From Paracoccus isoporae (GTDB lineage Bacteria > Pseudomonadota > Alphaproteobacteria > Rhodobacterales > Rhodobacteraceae), in the NCBI RefSeq assembly GCF_900101865.1, contig NZ_FNAH01000011.1, positions 33,520-97,519 of the forward strand: 64,000 nucleotides of DNA, read 5' to 3'. Each line of letters starts with the position of its first letter. Position 1 is the first letter of the stretch. The position numbers were made by a program, and so were the translations under genes. Of the stretch, positions 16,116 to 23,134 are shown one piece after another. Under the pieces are notes generated by a model. The model was not told the origin of the DNA. It searched no databases and saw only the letters and a program-made list of their open reading frames with translations.

Positions 16116-16860
16116 CTCCGGCCTCCGAAATCAAAGCCTGAAGATCGGCCTTTTCCAACAATCCAGGAACGAGCGTCTCGCCGATCAGAAACGTCGGCGT
16201 GCCGGATATCCCGAGCTGCCCCGCAAGGTTTCGAGACGTTTCGATATGGGCGTCGATTTCGGGCGCGGCCATGTCCACCTGCAACTGGTCGTAATCCAGA
16301 CCCGCCTGTTCAGCAGCCCGCCTTATGAAGACGGTATTGGCGCGAGGCTGCGCCATCAGAGCCTCGTGAAACGCTTCAAACTTGTTCTGTTTTATTGCCG
16401 CCAGCGACGCCCGAGCCGCCAGTTTGGAGTCTGGCCCGAGAATGGGCCACTCCCTCATGATGATGCGCAAATCCGGGTTCTCCTCGATCAATTCGAAAAG
16501 GACCGGGGCCGCGCGTCGGCAATAGGGGCAGTTGTAGTCAAAGAATTCGACAAGCACGATGTCGCCATCAGGATTGCCCATCACGCCGGTGTTCGCGTCC
16601 GTCCGCAGCAGTTCACCAACGCGCTGGATCGCAGCACGTTGTTGGGCTTGAGCTGCCGCTTCAGCCTCTTCCTGGAAGGCCAGGAGCGTATCCACGAGAA
16701 CTTCCGGGTTCTCGCGGATGGTTTGCAGGATCAAGGCTTTGATGGCCTCTTGCTCAACCTGCTCGAGCGGCGTCGATTGCTGGGCTAGCGAAGTCGCGGG
16801 CGCAGAAATCAGCGCCCAAAGCAAAACTGCAAGCATGTGAAGGGTAGTTTTGAATGTCAT
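16096..16860 (-). CDS. DsbA-family thiol:disulfide oxidoreductase
   Basis: A 254-residue exported protein (MTFKTTLHMLAVLLWALISAPATSLA signal). After an Ala/Glu-rich helical N-terminal segment (about residues 30-95) comes the thioredoxin fold with active site FDYNCPYCRRAAP and the cis-Pro loop GISGTPTFLIG. It resembles the Com1/BdbD-like DsbA proteins that have an N-terminal oligomerisation stretch. ATG 16860 is preferred; the upstream frame to 16944 overlaps the preceding gene. Probably forms disulfides in the many Cys-containing proteins of this island. Confidence 0.87.
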   Translation of the reverse strand: MTFKTTLHMLAVLLWALISAPATSLAQQSTPLEQVEQEAIKALILQTIRENPEVLVDTLLAFQEEAEAAAQAQQRAAIQRVGELLRTDANTGVMGNPDGDIVLVEFFDYNCPYCRRAAPVLFELIEENPDLRIIMREWPILGPDSKLAARASLAAIKQNKFEAFHEALMAQPRANTVFIRRAAEQAGLDYDQLQVDMAAPEIDAHIETSRNLAGQLGISGTPTFLIGETLVPGLLEKADLQALISEAGDVDGTQ

Positions 16861-16912
16861 CTCGATTTTCCGCGCCTTATCGCCGGGGGCATCAGCCTCC
16901 GGCGATAACTGT

Positions 16913-17185
16913 TCAGCCCTTGTCGGTCGAAGTGGCGGCTCCATTCTCGGAGTTGTTCATTGCCTCCATCATCTCTGTGCAGGCCTCCATCATCGGGCCC
17001 ATTTTCTGCATCATCTTCATCATGGGCATCATGCCGTCCATGTCGGCGTTCATTATGTTGCCGGCCATGCCGCTCTCACCGTCCATCATCTGGCCGGACA
17101 AACCGGTGTTGTCCTGGGCAACCACGCCGGTGGCCAAAAGTGTGGACACGGCAGTCGCCATGCTCAGGTTCTTGAAAAGTGTCAT
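16913..17185 (-). CDS. Small Met-rich periplasmic protein
   Basis: A 90-residue protein with a signal peptide ending VVAQD. The mature part is dominated by methionine: NADMDGMMPMMKMMQKMGPMM, then EACTEMMEAM. Such Met clusters bind Cu(I) or Ag(I) in the periplasm (known from CusF, CopC and PcoE-type proteins), but the family is not recognised. Good ribosome-binding site (GAAGGAGAAAC) before ATG 17185. It lies between the DsbA-like gene and a Cys-rich membrane protein; a copper sponge role is inferred. Confidence 0.7.
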   Translation of the reverse strand: MTLFKNLSMATAVSTLLATGVVAQDNTGLSGQMMDGESGMAGNIMNADMDGMMPMMKMMQKMGPMMEACTEMMEAMNNSENGAATSTDKG

Positions 17186-17206
17186 TAAGTTTCTCCTTCA
17201 GGTTTT

Positions 17207-17494
17207 CTAGAGCTTTTCGGGTTCAGTCCCTCGACAAGCTCGGCTCTGCGGCCGAGTTACTTTTTCGCATGAGTTGGATTTGCACATCACGCAGACGCCA
17301 AGCCCGCACATCACGGCGCAGGGTGCCACGGCCAGGATCAGCGGCGCGGCTCCGATGGCCGTCACCCAGCCCCAATTCAAGTAAAGCCCGGCGCCAATGA
17401 TCGCCATTGACGCAAGAATCAGACTTCGCCGTCCCAATTGCGGCCGCCACGGACGTGCCTCCGGCGTTTCGGTGTAAGGTGATGTTTCGGACAT
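17207..17494 (-). CDS. Cys-rich small membrane protein
   Basis: A 95-residue protein with two hydrophobic segments (LILASMAIIGAGLYL and AIGAAPLILAVAPCAVMCGLG). Cysteines are concentrated in APCAVMCGLGVCVMCKSNSCEK, giving CxxxC and CxxC spacings in and just after the second helix, suited to soft-metal binding. No named family recognised. It is 21 bp upstream of the Met-rich gene and 3 bp downstream of the TlpA-like gene in the same orientation, so part of the copper operon. Confidence 0.65.
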   Translation of the reverse strand: MSETSPYTETPEARPWRPQLGRRSLILASMAIIGAGLYLNWGWVTAIGAAPLILAVAPCAVMCGLGVCVMCKSNSCEKVTRPQSRACRGTEPEKL

Positions 17495-17497
17495 TGG

Positions 17498-18022
17498 CTA
17501 TTCACTCCTTTCGTTGATGATGGTCTGGATTTGGGCCATGACTTCATGGCTGTCCCATTCGGCCGGCCCCACAAGTCGTCCGCGCTCGAAACCGTTGCGA
17601 TCGATCAAGATCGTGGTGGGAAGGCCCAGTACACCGAATGCCAGCATCGCCCTTGTGCTGTCGGCGAGGTACATTCCCAGATGGCGAATGCCGATTTCCT
17701 CGTAGAAGCGGCGCACCACCTTCATTCCCGCGCGGTCGATCGAGAGTGGCAGGACATGGAAATCGTCCCCGCCCAGCTTTTCCTGCAAAGCGTCGAGCGT
17801 TGGCATCTCTTCACGACAGGGAACACACCAGGTTGCCCAGATGTTCAGTAGGACCACCCTGCCCCGGAAATCCGCCAGCGTCAGATCGCGCCCCGCCCCG
17901 TCCACGAAGGGCGGCGACAACATCTCTCGCGGCTTTTCGTGAAGCGGCATCAATGGTCTAGCTTGAACCGGCCTTGCGACGCCAATCGCCGCCATGCCAG
18001 TCAACAATTCACGTCGTTTCAT
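17498..18022 (-). CDS. TlpA-family thioredoxin-like protein
   Basis: A 174-residue protein with an N-terminal export signal (MKRRELLTGMAAIGVARPVQA). The redoxin domain has LNIWATWCVPCREEMPTLDAL (WCxPC active site) and the cis-Pro motif GLPTTILIDRNG. It probably reduces periplasmic thiols, taking electrons from CcdA. ATG 18022 overlaps the DsbE stop (ATGA), so the long upstream open frame is not the start. It and the DsbE-like neighbour carry the same WCVPC site, a likely tandem duplication. Confidence 0.88.
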   Translation of the reverse strand: MKRRELLTGMAAIGVARPVQARPLMPLHEKPREMLSPPFVDGAGRDLTLADFRGRVVLLNIWATWCVPCREEMPTLDALQEKLGGDDFHVLPLSIDRAGMKVVRRFYEEIGIRHLGMYLADSTRAMLAFGVLGLPTTILIDRNGFERGRLVGPAEWDSHEVMAQIQTIINERSE

Positions 18023-18588
18023 GATCCCGCTCCTTCCTGAAGACGCCGCACCACGGGAAGGATGTTTTCCTCCAGAGAGTTGCGGTTGAAGGGGCCGATA
18101 TGCTTGTAGGCAATCCGGCCCTCGGCATCGATCACGAAGGTCTCGGGCAAGCCGTAGACGCCCCAATCGATGGACACGCGCCCGTTCCGGTCGGCGCCGA
18201 TGCGGGTGTAAGGGTCACCAAGCTCATCGAGAAAGCCCAATGCCTCTTCGGGACGGTCCTTGTAGTTTATGCCGAAGATCGGGACTTCACCCTGCGCCGC
18301 CAGTTCGTTCAGCAACGGCATCTCTACCCGGCACGGCACGCACCAGGACGCCCAGACGTTCACGATAGACACCTGCCCTTTGAGGTCGGCGGTCGACAGA
18401 CCGTCGGTTCGTCCCTCTATCGGCGGCAAGTCGAACTCAGGCACCGCCTTGCCAACAAGTGGGGAAGGAAGAGTGTCGTTGCCATTGAACAGGCCCCAAT
18501 AAAAACCTGCGCCGATGAGGGCGAAGATCGCAACTGGCAGCACGGTGACAAGCCGACCCTTACGGCGATTGGCCTCGACCGCGCTCAT
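18019..18588 (-). CDS. DsbE/CcmG-like thiol:disulfide interchange protein
   Basis: A 189-residue membrane-anchored thioredoxin-like protein: one helix near residues 12-32, then VPEFDLPPIEGRTDG, active site VNVWASWCVPCRVEMPLL, the DsbE/CcmG signature GINYKDRPEEALGFLDELGDPYTRIGADRNGRVSIDWGVYGLPETFVID. CcmG reduces apocytochrome c or its chaperone before haem attachment. It is adjacent to a cytochrome c gene (4-bp overlap) and is co-transcribed with the TlpA-like gene, with CcdA at the end of the same run. Confidence 0.9.
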   Translation of the reverse strand: MSAVEANRRKGRLVTVLPVAIFALIGAGFYWGLFNGNDTLPSPLVGKAVPEFDLPPIEGRTDGLSTADLKGQVSIVNVWASWCVPCRVEMPLLNELAAQGEVPIFGINYKDRPEEALGFLDELGDPYTRIGADRNGRVSIDWGVYGLPETFVIDAEGRIAYKHIGPFNRNSLEENILPVVRRLQEGAGS

Positions 18589-19070
18589 AAATCACCCTTG
18601 TCGTTGACAGAGACTTCCGCCTGGAATTCGCGCTGTCGATCCGGCCAGGTGCTTTTGATGTAAGAGAGAACATCGGCAATCTCGTCGTCGGTCAGGATGC
18701 CTTCAAACGCCGGCATGTCGCTTTCATAACCGGGCACGACGGCACCGACGCCGCCCTTGGTTACGATAAAGAGGTTCCGGTCCGAATGGTGCCAGGTATG
18801 GCCGGTTTCGTCATGTGGCGGAGCGGGCATGCGCCCATTGTCTAGACGCCGCCGCCAATCGGGCTGCCCTTCCAGTTCGGCACCATGACAGGACGCGCAA
18901 TTCTTCGCGTAGAGCGTCTCGCCGGCTGCGATGTCCGCAGTAGTCACGGGTTCACCGAGGAAGGACAGCCCATCCACAGAAGCTTCGTCACTTTCCGACT
19001 GCGCGAGGACGGCAAAGCCGATCGCGGATAGTGCGACGATGGCGGCACCGATTGTTGCGGCCCGCCTCAT
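18585..19070 (-). CDS. Mono-haem c-type cytochrome
   Basis: A 161-residue exported protein (signal about residues 1-23) with one haem site NCASCHG and a likely Met ligand in SDMPAFEGIL, followed by TDDEIADVLSYIKSTWP, typical of class I cytochrome c. It may carry electrons away from the multicopper oxidase or metallochaperones. Translationally coupled at both ends: its ATG overlaps the stop of the 42-residue peptide gene and its stop overlaps the DsbE start. Confidence 0.85.
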   Translation of the reverse strand: MRRAATIGAAIVALSAIGFAVLAQSESDEASVDGLSFLGEPVTTADIAAGETLYAKNCASCHGAELEGQPDWRRRLDNGRMPAPPHDETGHTWHHSDRNLFIVTKGGVGAVVPGYESDMPAFEGILTDDEIADVLSYIKSTWPDRQREFQAEVSVNDKGDL

Positions 19071-19195
19071 GTCGCACTCCTGAGGTATTTCACGAGTGCG
19101 ACGAGGCTGAGCACCAGAACCGCAGCGACGAGCAGGAGCAATAGCCCTCCACCGAACATCATCACACCCATCATCGGGCCGTTCATCATGTCCAT
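19067..19195 (-). CDS. 42-residue Met-rich membrane peptide
   Basis: A short gene that begins MDMMNGPMMG, continues VMMFGGG and has one membrane helix rich in Leu/Val, ending LVALVKYLRSAT. It shares the ending ALVKYLR and the Met/Gly-rich start with the peptide at 25708-25827, so the two are paralogues. Its stop overlaps the cytochrome c start (ATGA) and it follows the DUF411 gene by 4 bp, so it sits inside the copper operon. The conserved Met-rich head before a membrane helix suggests Cu(I) contact at the membrane face. Confidence 0.62.
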   Translation of the reverse strand: MDMMNGPMMGVMMFGGGLLLLLVAAVLVLSLVALVKYLRSAT

Positions 19196-19199
19196 GCAG

Positions 19200-19697
19200 T
19201 TACTCATCGGAGTAAACGGCGATCCCGCCCTCGCCGAAGGCGTAGGTCTTGAGCGTACCGGTCTTTACTCTTGCCATGCCCGGTGCGTTCGCAGGCATGC
19301 CCGGCAAAGTAATGCCGGTGATGTCGGGCTTCTCCGCGACCAGCCTTTCCAGGATCTCCGAGGGCACCAGTCCACTGACAAAATAGCCTTCGATCTCGGC
19401 CAGATGACAGCCGAGCCCCTGTTCGGGAACGCCGACTTCGATCGAGCGCTTGTCGAATTCCCGATCGTCGATGCGTGTTACCGTATAACCGTTCTCTTCC
19501 AGGTAATCGGCGTAGGTGTCGCAGCAACCGCAGCCCGGATCGCGCCAGATCGTGATCTGCTTCGTTCCGTCTGACACGTCGGTACTTGCGGGACCGGTCG
19601 CGTCTTCGGTGCTTTGTGCTGAAGTCAGCGTCGTGAAAGTGAAGGTTCCGCCGACGCCAAGTGCAGCAAGCGAAGCCAGGACATATCTTCTGTTCAT
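19200..19697 (-). CDS. DUF411 family periplasmic protein (second copy)
   Basis: A 165-residue exported protein (signal MNRRYVLASLAALGVGGTFTFTTLTSA). DUF411 signature: ITIWRDPGCGCCDTYADYLEENGYTV, then LGCHLAEIEGYFVSGLVPSEIL and the loop TLPGMPANAPGM. ATG 19697 is chosen because GGAG lies 6 bp upstream. It is a diverged paralogue of the protein at 485-943; in each case the GCGCC motif begins the mature domain. Position inside the copper island supports metal binding in the periplasm. Confidence 0.86.
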   Translation of the reverse strand: MNRRYVLASLAALGVGGTFTFTTLTSAQSTEDATGPASTDVSDGTKQITIWRDPGCGCCDTYADYLEENGYTVTRIDDREFDKRSIEVGVPEQGLGCHLAEIEGYFVSGLVPSEILERLVAEKPDITGITLPGMPANAPGMARVKTGTLKTYAFGEGGIAVYSDE

Positions 19698-19708
19698 GGG
19701 GTTCTCCA

Positions 19709-20641
19709 TCATGCGACCGCGAGCGCGGCCCAGGTAGCGCCGCCATCGCGGCTGAGGTTCAGGGTGCCGTCGAGGAGGGCGGCTACGTGATTTTCGTCCC
19801 TAGGGTGGACCGCGACGGCCCTCCCCTGCCCTTTTGCCTTCTGGGTCCAAACCACGCCGCCGTTCTGCGACGCCCACACCCCCGACGGCAGCGCCGCATA
19901 TAGTGTCGAAGGTGCCGAAGGGGCGCTGGCCAGTGACAGGACCGGCTCATCCGTCGGCAGCGGTGCCTCGGCAGGTGGCGCATCGCCCGTCACCAGCGCG
20001 TCCATCGCATTGCCGGGCTGAACTTCCTGCCAGCGGCAGAAACAGTCTGGAACACGGGTCAGGCCTTTCTCGGTTCCGGCATAGATCCAGATGCCGCCCA
20101 TCCCGGTTTCGAGATCAACCGATGCCAGCGTCAGCGGGTCGCGCTCGGCCGCGTCGAGCCAGGGCCGGTCCATGGCCAGGGCCCAGGTTGCGCCTGCATC
20201 CTCGCTCTTCCAGAGGCCGTCGCCGCGGATCGCGGCATAGATCATGTCGGGGTTTCCGGCGGCCACAGCCAGCGCCGTGACCTCACCGGAGGCAAGCCCG
20301 TCGCTTCGGGTAGTCCATGACGATCCGCCATCGCCGGACACGGCCACCCCTCCCCGCGCCAGTCCGGCAAGGAGACGTCCGGGACGCGCAGGATGCGTGG
20401 CGATCGAGGAGACCGGGGAAGGTGTCGGTCTCACATGCCAGCTGCGACCGCCGTCGAGGCTGGCCCTCAGTGTTGCGCCTGCGATCAGCAGCGTGTCGCC
20501 GTCGAAGGCGAGCGTTCGAATATCGGCCGCCCGGTCGGCCGCGCGCACCGCGCCGGGCAATACGAGCACTGTGGCTGCACCCATACCCAGTGCCAGGAAG
20601 TGGCGTCTGTCCGGCTCAAAAATCAAGGTACTGTTAGTCAT
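19709..20641 (-). CDS. Exported beta-propeller (BNR/Ycf48-like) protein
   Basis: A 310-residue protein with a twin-arginine signal (PDRRHFLALGMGAATVLVLPGAVRA). Repeated blade motifs of the Asp-box type are visible: SLDGGRSWHV, SGDGGSSWTT, SEDAGATWAL, SQNGGVVWTQ, SRDGGATWAA. Together they suggest a beta-propeller. Cysteines occur in VPDCFCRWQE. ATG 20641 has GGAGGAGG seven bases upstream. It lies 20 bp downstream of the multicopper oxidase; function unknown, perhaps an assembly factor or partner of the oxidase. Confidence 0.78.
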   Translation of the reverse strand: MTNSTLIFEPDRRHFLALGMGAATVLVLPGAVRAADRAADIRTLAFDGDTLLIAGATLRASLDGGRSWHVRPTPSPVSSIATHPARPGRLLAGLARGGVAVSGDGGSSWTTRSDGLASGEVTALAVAAGNPDMIYAAIRGDGLWKSEDAGATWALAMDRPWLDAAERDPLTLASVDLETGMGGIWIYAGTEKGLTRVPDCFCRWQEVQPGNAMDALVTGDAPPAEAPLPTDEPVLSLASAPSAPSTLYAALPSGVWASQNGGVVWTQKAKGQGRAVAVHPRDENHVAALLDGTLNLSRDGGATWAALAVA

Positions 20642-20661
20642 ATCTTGTCCTCCTCCGGAGC

Positions 20662-22113
20662 TCATGCGACGCGGATCACGCCCATCATTCCCGCAGCCTG
20701 GTGTTCGAGAATGTGGCAGTGGAACATCCAGTCGCCGAGGTTGTCGGCGACGAAGGCGATCTCGACCCGTTCGCGGGGCGCCATGAGCACCGTGTCCTGC
20801 CATTCCCGATGCGGCGTCGGCGCACCGTTTCGGCTGATTACGCGGAATGAGTGGCCGTGCAGATGAATCGGGTGATCAAAAGCGGTCGCGTTGGTCATTT
20901 CCAGAATGTGACTTGCGTCGCGTTTAAGCGTCAGGAACGGGTCGAGCACATGCCCCTCGGCGGCTTTTCCGTTGACGAACCAGATGCCGCGTCCGTCATG
21001 CATCATGCCCATCATCCCGCCGCCCATCATGCCTCCACGCGGCTCCAGGCCCATCTCCCGCTCCACCATCATGCCCATCATCCCGCCGGTGAACGTCACC
21101 TCATGACGCTGCGCAGAACTCAGGTCTGGTTCGGGAATAGGGTTGACTGGCAGTGTGATCAGCCAGTCCGGTGTAGCCTCGCGCAGGGCGGTATCAGCGT
21201 AGGTGAAATCGAGGACTCGAAAATCGTTCCCGCGATAGGCACGGTCGACAAGCTGGGATTGCGCGCCGGGCACACCGATGCAATCCAGGATTACGTCGGC
21301 GCGCATTGCGGGTCCAAGAACGACAAGACCGCCCGGCGGGTCATGTGGCGTGACGGGTTGGCCGTCGAGCGCGATGATGCGCGGTGTATGGTCCCCGAAA
21401 TCGAGCGCGAAGATCCGGGCATTCGCGGCGTTGATCAGGCGGAGGCGGATCCGCTCCCCTGATGCCACCTCGAATGTCTCCGGCACAAGACCGTTGATCG
21501 TCACGGTGTTGCCGAGGCGGCCCGCGTGACTCACGTCATGGGCATTGCCGAAATCGTCAGAAATCGATGCGTCGTCGGTCAGTCGCCAGTCGTCCAGCAC
21601 CCAGGTAACTTCGCGGTCGACACGAGGCGGATTGGCCTCCTCGACGATAAGGGGACCGTAGAGACCGCGCCCGACCTGCTCGAAGCTGCGCTGGTGCGGG
21701 TGATACCAGAAGGTGCCGGCATCGACTGCATTGAATTCGTAAACGAACCTGTCGCCCGGAGCGATCGGAGCCTGTGTCAGATGCGGCACCCCGTCCATTG
21801 CGTTGGGAAGCCGGATACCATGCCAATGCACGGTGGTTTCCTCCGCAAGGTCGTTGATAACCTCGACCTGAAGGCGATCACCTTGCCGAAGGCGGATCTC
21901 CGGGCCCGGAACCTTACCGTTGTAGCACCAGGCCGCGGTGTCGGGATGTGGCTCAGGAACAAGCCGTGTCCTTCCCGGAGTGGCCCGGAGCGAGAATTTG
22001 CGGATCGCGGCTTCCGCCATCCCCGGAAAAGGCAGGGTGGTGGACATCACACCCGCGAGCGACGACGCGACAAAGGCGCGGCGCGTGACGTTAGGTTTGC
22101 ACTTCAAAGACAT
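20662..22113 (-). CDS. Multicopper oxidase (CueO/CopA-like)
   Basis: A 483-residue periplasmic copper oxidase with a Tat signal (NVTRRAFVASSLAGVMS). All four copper-ligand segments are present: TVHWHGIRLPN, GTFWYHPH, HPIHLHGHSFRV and WMFHCHILEHQAAGMM. Near the third domain is a Met-rich insertion (GGMMGMMVEREMGLEP and GGMMGGGMMGMMHDG), the position and type seen in CueO, where it binds substrate Cu(I). It probably oxidises Cu(I) to less toxic Cu(II). ATG 22113 begins directly before the Tat signal. It belongs to the cueR-led run. Confidence 0.92.
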   Translation of the reverse strand: MSLKCKPNVTRRAFVASSLAGVMSTTLPFPGMAEAAIRKFSLRATPGRTRLVPEPHPDTAAWCYNGKVPGPEIRLRQGDRLQVEVINDLAEETTVHWHGIRLPNAMDGVPHLTQAPIAPGDRFVYEFNAVDAGTFWYHPHQRSFEQVGRGLYGPLIVEEANPPRVDREVTWVLDDWRLTDDASISDDFGNAHDVSHAGRLGNTVTINGLVPETFEVASGERIRLRLINAANARIFALDFGDHTPRIIALDGQPVTPHDPPGGLVVLGPAMRADVILDCIGVPGAQSQLVDRAYRGNDFRVLDFTYADTALREATPDWLITLPVNPIPEPDLSSAQRHEVTFTGGMMGMMVEREMGLEPRGGMMGGGMMGMMHDGRGIWFVNGKAAEGHVLDPFLTLKRDASHILEMTNATAFDHPIHLHGHSFRVISRNGAPTPHREWQDTVLMAPRERVEIAFVADNLGDWMFHCHILEHQAAGMMGVIRVA

Positions 22114-22256
22114 CGGACAGGGGCTCTCTGATAATAATGGGGTCCTCCGCCGGAGCCAAAGCGGCAACTGCGGTTTGGAATACCCGCAACACGGAGCGGC
22201 ATGGCTCCACTGTCACGGCATGACACTGCGACCGCGAAACCGCGGCGCGTGTCAGA

Positions 22257-22598
22257 TCAGAGAAGGAATCTTGGAGGCTGTTTGGCAGGCGGACTGCTCA
22301 GACCGCGAAAATCCCGCGCGATCGGCAGTCCATGAGCGCTCGAAACTGCAATTGAACCAAATTCCGCCGAGGCTCCCACCAGCGCGACGGCGGTCGCCGA
22401 GTTGCACACAAAATCGCATGCGACGCCCAAGGTTCCCGCCGTATCGTCATCACATGCCTCGCAGCCAGCACCTGCCATTTCAGCTCCGGCTGCGATCATT
22501 TCAGATGCCATCCTGGCCGAACCGGCCGCATGCGCAACCGAGCTTACCGCGAAGGCGGCAAGGACAGTTATCATGATGAGGCGGGCGACAAAGTGCAT
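22257..22598 (-). CDS. Small Cys-containing exported protein
   Basis: A 113-residue protein with a signal peptide (MHFVARLIMITVLAAFAVSSVAHA). The mature part has GCEACDDDTAGTLGVACDFVCNSATA, i.e. CxxC and CxxxC spacings, which fits metal binding. No family recognised. It starts 4 bp after the cueR stop and is likely co-transcribed with it from the CueR promoter at 23073-23103. A 144-bp gap separates it from the multicopper oxidase. Confidence 0.6.
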   Translation of the reverse strand: MHFVARLIMITVLAAFAVSSVAHAAGSARMASEMIAAGAEMAGAGCEACDDDTAGTLGVACDFVCNSATAVALVGASAEFGSIAVSSAHGLPIARDFRGLSSPPAKQPPRFLL

Positions 22599-22602
22599 GC
22601 GG

Positions 22603-23046
22603 TTAATTTACCAGTGTTCCGAGGGTTGTGCCAGTAGGATAGTTTCGTGTCTCCGCGAGGTCGGAATCTGTCAGGTCATCCATTATCGGGCAGTCAGGAC
22701 GATCATCGCCATGACACCGAACAACGAGATCACCAAGCGTTGCGCTCAGCGCCTGCAACTCCTCGATTTTTTGGTCCACCCGCGCGAGGTGGCTTTGGGC
22801 GATCGCCTTGACGTCGGCGCTGGACCGCTCGTGATCCTCGTACAGCGACAATAATGTGCGACACTCCTCAATGCTGAAACCCAACGATCGCGCCCGGCCG
22901 AGAAACGTCAGCTTGTGCAGCTCCTGAACAGTGAAATCGCGGTACCCGTTTTCACGCCGCGACGGTTGCACGAGTCCGATATCCTCGTAATACCGGATCG
23001 TTTTCGCCGGCAATCCGCTCTGTTCCGAAACATTTCCGATGTTCAT
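22603..23046 (-). CDS. cueR: Cu(I)-responsive MerR-family activator
   Basis: A 147-residue MerR-family protein. N-terminal winged helix: MNIGNVSEQSGLPAKTIRYYEDIGLVQPSRRENGYR; coiled coil through SLYEDHERSSADVKAIAQSHLARVDQKIEELQAL; and metal-binding loop with two Cys in VVRCHGDDRPDCPIM, the CueR/HmrR arrangement. ATG 23046 matches the standard MNIG start. Its own promoter carries a CueR box at 23079-23097, and a second box lies before copA (25953-25983), so it should control both the island and the copper pump. Confidence 0.92.
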   Translation of the reverse strand: MNIGNVSEQSGLPAKTIRYYEDIGLVQPSRRENGYRDFTVQELHKLTFLGRARSLGFSIEECRTLLSLYEDHERSSADVKAIAQSHLARVDQKIEELQALSATLGDLVVRCHGDDRPDCPIMDDLTDSDLAETRNYPTGTTLGTLVN

Positions 23047-23072
23047 GGCTGGCAATCCTCTCCTTGAAACAC

Positions 23073-23103
23073 CAGATAGTCCTTCCACCTACTGGAAGGT
23101 CAA
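23073..23103 (-). promoter_or_regulatory. CueR-type promoter of cueR operon
   Basis: Minus strand -35 TTGACC (23098-23103), 19-bp spacer (23079-23097), -10 TATCTG (23073-23078). The dyad is perfect in its arms: CCTTCCA-5 bp-TGGAAGG (23081-23099), the classical CueR site. It drives cueR, the Cys protein and probably the genes downstream. Confidence 0.85.
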
Positions 23104-23134
23104 GGGCGCTTGGCAATCATTTTCTGACGCCCTT

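Noticed and set aside
22214..22228. Dyad TGTCA-CGGCA-TGACA upstream of the multicopper oxidase
   Set aside because: Short arms, no promoter boxes at a meaningful distance; could be chance.
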